From JAPHTQ01 sp050287105 (GTDB lineage: Bacteria > Pseudomonadota > Gammaproteobacteria > Thiohalomonadales > Thiohalomonadaceae), in contig JBNKBG010000034.1 in the NCBI GenBank assembly GCA_050287105.1, forward strand, positions 1 to 24,815: a DNA stretch of 24,815 nucleotides, read 5' to 3'. Positions 22,135 through 24,815 of the stretch are shown piece by piece (the stretch's first letter is position 1; the number at the start of each line of letters is the position of its first letter). The notes below the pieces were generated by a model. That model saw only the letters and a list, made by a program, of their open reading frames with translations. It was not told where the DNA came from and did no database searches. A program made the translations under genes and the position numbers.

Positions 22135-22160
22135 TTCCGTGATTTTCCGTGGATTCCGTG
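22135..22160. repeat. Three spaced TTCCGTG units
   Basis: TTCCGTG occurs at 22135-22141, 22145-22151 and 22154-22160, with starts ten and nine bases apart. The array ends ten bases before the dapE stop. On the minus strand it reads as CACGGAA units, a type of short dispersed intergenic repeat I recall from gammaproteobacteria. Family assignment is from memory. Confidence 0.6.
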
Positions 22161-22169
22161 GCTAATCCT

Positions 22170-23300
22170 CTATTTAAGCAACAGCGATTCGAGGATGGTT
22201 TCGTAGATCCGGGACAGGGTATCGAGGTCATCGGTATAGACCGCCTCATTCACCTTGTGGATGGTGGCGTTGAGCGGTCCCAGCTCCAGCACCTGCGCAC
22301 CGGTGGGAGCGATGAAACGTCCATCGGAGATGCCGCCCGCTGTGTTGACCTCAGGGGAGATGCCGCAAATTTTTTCAATCGCGTCACGGGTTGCCGCCAG
22401 CAGTTCACCCTCTGCGGTAATGAAGGGATTGCCCGAGAGCGACCAGTCGATGCGGTAGTCGAGACCATGTCGGTCGAACAGCGCTTCGACCTTTTCGCGC
22501 AGACCCGCTTCGGTCTGTTCGGTAGAGAAGCGGAAATTGAAGTCCACCTGCAACTCGCCGGGGATAACGTTATTGGCACCTGTACCGGCATGGATGTTGG
22601 AGATCTGAAAGCTGGTGGGCGGAAAAAATTCGTTGCCCCGGTCCCACTCGATCGCCGCCAGTTCTGCCAGTGCGGGCGCGGCGTTGTGCACCGGGTTGTC
22701 CGCCAGGTGGGGATAGGCCACATGGCCCTGCACCCCTTTAACTTGCAGGCGACCACTCAGTGATCCGCGACGACCATTCTTCACCACATCACCGAGACGG
22801 TCGGTGCAGGTAGGTTCGCCCACCAGACACCAGTCGATCTTCTCGTTACGTGCCTCCAGGGTTTCGATCACCTTCACCGTGCCGTCGATCGCCGCGCCCT
22901 CTTCATCACTGGTGATGAGCAGGGCGATGGAGCCAGCATGATCCGGGTGGGAAGCAACGAAACGTTCACAGGCGGTAACGAAGCAGGCAATGGAACCTTT
23001 CATGTCGGCAGCGCCACGACCGTAGAGCATGCCGTTCTCGATCACGGCACCGAAGGGATGATGCAGCCACTTCTCTTCCGGGCCGCTGGGGACCACATCG
23101 GTATGTCCCGCAAAGCAGAACAGCGGGCCGCTGTCGCCACGACGTAACCAGAGGTTATCCACCTCGCCGAAGCGCATCGCCTCAGCGCGAAAGCCGAGCG
23201 CGGCAAGTCGCTCCGCAAGCAGCGGCTGGCAACCGGCATCGTCCGGGGTAACCGAGCGACGGCGGATTAAATCGATAGCGAGTTCAAGGGTGTCGGACAT
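22170..23300 (-). CDS. dapE: Succinyl-diaminopimelate desuccinylase DapE
   Basis: DapE removes succinate from N-succinyl-LL-diaminopimelate on the way to meso-diaminopimelate and lysine. The 376-residue M20 metallopeptidase-family product has its zinc ligands and catalytic residues: His66 and Asp68 in FAGHTDVVP, Asp99 in GRGAADMKGS, Glu133/Glu134 in TSDEEGAA, VGEPT near residue 160, and His348 in ATIHKVNE. Length matches E. coli (375). The frame opens further upstream, but the ATG ending at 23300 gives the family N-terminus (MSDTLELAIDLI) with AAAGG upstream. It follows the YffB-like gene by 51 bases, an arrangement like yffB-dapE in E. coli. Confidence 0.97.
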   Translation of the reverse strand: MSDTLELAIDLIRRRSVTPDDAGCQPLLAERLAALGFRAEAMRFGEVDNLWLRRGDSGPLFCFAGHTDVVPSGPEEKWLHHPFGAVIENGMLYGRGAADMKGSIACFVTACERFVASHPDHAGSIALLITSDEEGAAIDGTVKVIETLEARNEKIDWCLVGEPTCTDRLGDVVKNGRRGSLSGRLQVKGVQGHVAYPHLADNPVHNAAPALAELAAIEWDRGNEFFPPTSFQISNIHAGTGANNVIPGELQVDFNFRFSTEQTEAGLREKVEALFDRHGLDYRIDWSLSGNPFITAEGELLAATRDAIEKICGISPEVNTAGGISDGRFIAPTGAQVLELGPLNATIHKVNEAVYTDDLDTLSRIYETILESLLLK

Positions 23301-23351
23301 GGTCGGCCTTTGTTGCATCAGCGTCCATTCTAGCGGCAAAGCGCTACGGAA

Positions 23352-23699
23352 TCACTTGCGGAAGATCGCCTGATACTCGGTTTCATTGAAACCGGCACGG
23401 ATCACCTTACCGCTGATCAGCACCGGGCGTTTGATTAACGTGGGGCTGGCCAGCATCAGTGCCAGCGCCTTGTTTCGATCGAGATCACTGCGATCAGATT
23501 CAGGCAACTGCTTCCAGCTGGTGGAGCGGCGGTTGAGCAGCGTCTCCCAACCGACCGCATCAAGCCACTTTGCCAGCTCGTTTTTTCCCACGCCATGCTC
23601 GCGCAGGTCGTGAAAGGTGTAGGCGACGCTGTGGCTATCCAGCCACTTGCGCGCCTTTTTCACCGAGTCGCAGTTTTTGATCCCGACCAGGGTGGTCAC
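23352..23699 (-). CDS. YffB/ArsC-like thioredoxin-fold protein
   Basis: The 115-residue product belongs to the Spx/ArsC/YffB group. It begins MTTLVGIKNCDSVKKARKWL with a single N-terminal active-site Cys (Cys10) in NCDSVKKA, and has the conserved LIKRPVLISGK region near 88. There is no second redox Cys in the motif. E. coli YffB has this layout and is thought to act on glutathione-linked thiols; arsenate reduction is not supported by the context. It lies between dapD (two bases) and dapE, an order conserved in E. coli and Pseudomonas relatives, so it is probably co-transcribed with lysine genes for reasons not understood. Confidence 0.9.
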   Translation of the reverse strand: MTTLVGIKNCDSVKKARKWLDSHSVAYTFHDLREHGVGKNELAKWLDAVGWETLLNRRSTSWKQLPESDRSDLDRNKALALMLASPTLIKRPVLISGKVIRAGFNETEYQAIFRK

Positions 23700-23701
23700 G
23701 A

Positions 23702-24526
23702 TCAGATATCGCGCAGCAGTTCGTTGATGCCTACCTTACCGCGGGTTTTCTCGTCGACCTTCTTCACGATCACGGCGCAGTAGAGACTGTACTTGCCGTC
23801 CTTGCTCGGCAGGTTGCCGGAGACCACAACAGAACCGGCAGGGACGCGGCCGTAATGCACTTCGCCGGTTTCACGGTCGTAGATCTTGGTGGACTGGCCG
23901 ATGTAAACACCCATGGAGATCACCGCGCCTTCCTCAACGATCACCCCTTCAACCACTTCGGAGCGTGCACCGATGAAGCAGTTGTCTTCGATGATGGTTG
24001 GTGCTGCCTGCAGCGGCTCCAGTACGCCACCGATGCCGACGCCGCCGGAGAGGTGAACGTTCTTGCCGATCTGTGCGCAGGAGCCAACGGTGGCCCAGGT
24101 GTCGACCATGGTGCCGGAATCGACATAGGCACCGATGTTGACGTAGGAGGGCATCAGCACCGCACCGGAGGCGATGAAGGAACCCTTGCGTGCGGTGGCG
24201 GGCGGTACGATGCGCACGCCGCCTTCGCGGAAATCGCGTGAGTTCATGTCGGCGTATTTCGACGGCACCTTGTCGTAGTAGTTGGTGAAGCCGCCCTTCA
24301 TGAATTCGTTGTCATTGATACGGAAGGAGAGCAATACCGCCTTCTTCAGCCACTCGTTGACCACCCAGTCGCCAACGCCACGGCGCTCGGCCACACGGGC
24401 CTCGCCACTGTCGAGCATGCGGATCACTTCATTCACTGCTTCCTTAACGTGGGTGTCCACGCTACGCGGGGTGATCTCGGCACGTCGCTCGAAGGCCTCT
24501 TCAATAACACTCTTGATATCGCTCAT
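23702..24526 (-). CDS. dapD: Tetrahydrodipicolinate N-succinyltransferase DapD
   Basis: DapD transfers succinyl from succinyl-CoA to tetrahydrodipicolinate, committing to the succinylase branch of lysine/diaminopimelate synthesis. The 274-residue protein has the same length as E. coli DapD. A helical N-terminal domain ends near residue 100. A left-handed beta-helix of hexapeptide repeats follows (GAVLMPSYVNIGAYVDSG, AQIGKNVHLSGGVGIGG), with EDNCFIGARSEVVEG near 190. The ATG ending at 24526 has GGAG upstream on the minus strand and gives the usual start MSDIKSVIEEAFE. The gene is followed within two bases by the YffB-like gene, then dapE. Confidence 0.97.
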   Translation of the reverse strand: MSDIKSVIEEAFERRAEITPRSVDTHVKEAVNEVIRMLDSGEARVAERRGVGDWVVNEWLKKAVLLSFRINDNEFMKGGFTNYYDKVPSKYADMNSRDFREGGVRIVPPATARKGSFIASGAVLMPSYVNIGAYVDSGTMVDTWATVGSCAQIGKNVHLSGGVGIGGVLEPLQAAPTIIEDNCFIGARSEVVEGVIVEEGAVISMGVYIGQSTKIYDRETGEVHYGRVPAGSVVVSGNLPSKDGKYSLYCAVIVKKVDEKTRGKVGINELLRDI

Positions 24527-24551
24527 TACTTTTCTCCAATTAAAAACTTGA

Positions 24552-24629
24552 AACCGCAAAGTTCGCAAAGTACACGAAGTTAAAGACAACCAGGTTTTTT
24601 ACTTGGCGTCCTTCGCGTACTTCGCGGTT
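24552..24629. repeat. Inverted repeat of CGCAAAG/CGCGAAG units between dapC and dapD
   Basis: A 28-base arm at 24552-24579 and a 28-base arm at 24602-24629 are reverse complements at 22 of 28 positions, separated by 22 bases. Each arm is a row of roughly nine-base units of the type CGCAAAGTA. The distal arm includes part of the dapC stop codon (24628-24630). This looks like a dispersed intergenic repeat; no T-run of terminator type was seen at its end. Confidence 0.75.
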
Positions 24630-24815
24630 AAATTCTTTCGATAAATTCCCTAATCCGCTCTGCCGCCTCGATGCACTCTTCCAGCTCCGCCACCAGCGCC
24701 ATGCGGATGCGGCCGCCGCCTGGGTTGATGCCGTGTGCCTCACGGGAGAGATAACTGCCGGGAAGGACGGTCACGTTCTGTTCGGCGAAGAGTCGGCGGC
24801 TGAATTCGCACTCGT
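24628..24815 (-). CDS. dapC: Succinyldiaminopimelate aminotransferase DapC (3' end, partial)
   Basis: The last 61 codons of an aminotransferase run off the window edge. The tail shows VTVLPGSYLSREAHGINPG followed by GRIRMALVAELEECIEAAERI, the C-terminal part of class I/II PLP transaminases of the DapC type. The Arg in GRIR would bind substrate carboxylate. The stop is TAA (24628-24630 on the plus strand). Its position just upstream of dapD supports DapC, which makes N-succinyl-LL-diaminopimelate, the substrate of DapE. The start and the PLP lysine lie outside the window. Confidence 0.85.
   Translation of the reverse strand, partial: ECEFSRRLFAEQNVTVLPGSYLSREAHGINPGGGRIRMALVAELEECIEAAERIREFIERI

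Noticed and set aside
22135..22160. CRISPR array
   Set aside because: The units are seven bases at nine- to ten-base spacing, without spacers of CRISPR length or cas genes.
23352..23699. Arsenate reductase and arsenic resistance
   Set aside because: The protein is of the YffB type and sits in a lysine gene cluster; no ars genes are nearby.

Overview
The window looks like ordinary core chromosome from a gammaproteobacterium, probably a Chromatiales-like or sulfur-oxidiser-type lineage. The evidence is gene order and protein similarity judged from memory, not a search. The run fimV-truA-trpF-accD-folC-dedD-cvpA-purF-metZ is the order known from Pseudomonas, with trpB and trpA inserted after trpF. 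There are no tRNA or rRNA genes, CRISPR arrays, insertion sequences or phage genes.

Layout. Positions 1-302 hold what may be the last codons of an upstream gene (perhaps asd), then a promoter-like segment and an inverted repeat ahead of fimV. fimV (303-2921) ends at a strong terminator. Positions 3004-11465 are one co-directional run: truA, trpF, trpB, trpA, accD, folC, dedD, cvpA, purF (tRNA pseudouridylation, the last tryptophan steps, fatty-acid and folate precursors, a division SPOR protein, the first purine step). metZ follows behind a leader that can fold like an attenuator. Then come a SAM methyltransferase, a glycerate kinase, a DUF455 ferritin-like protein and a secreted hypothetical protein, closed by a bidirectional terminator at 16271-16299.

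From 16317 there is a Host_attach-family gene on the minus strand, and divergent to it a SprA-related HExxH protein, a small protein with PD-(D/E)XK-like residues, the Fe-S helicase yoaA, an outer-membrane barrel protein with its own clear promoter, and tsaB. The minus-strand block from 21373 to the end is a GDSL esterase lipoprotein, dapE, a YffB/ArsC-like protein, dapD and the 3' end of dapC, so three lysine/diaminopimelate genes lie together.

The items most worth a second look are: the metZ leader with mutually exclusive 1:2, 2:3 and 3:4 pairings ending in a U-tract terminator; four different kinds of intergenic repeat, two of which touch gene ends (folC start, dapC stop); the nuclease-like small protein directly upstream of yoaA; and the small HExxH protein. 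I see no obviously new multi-gene defence or mobile system.
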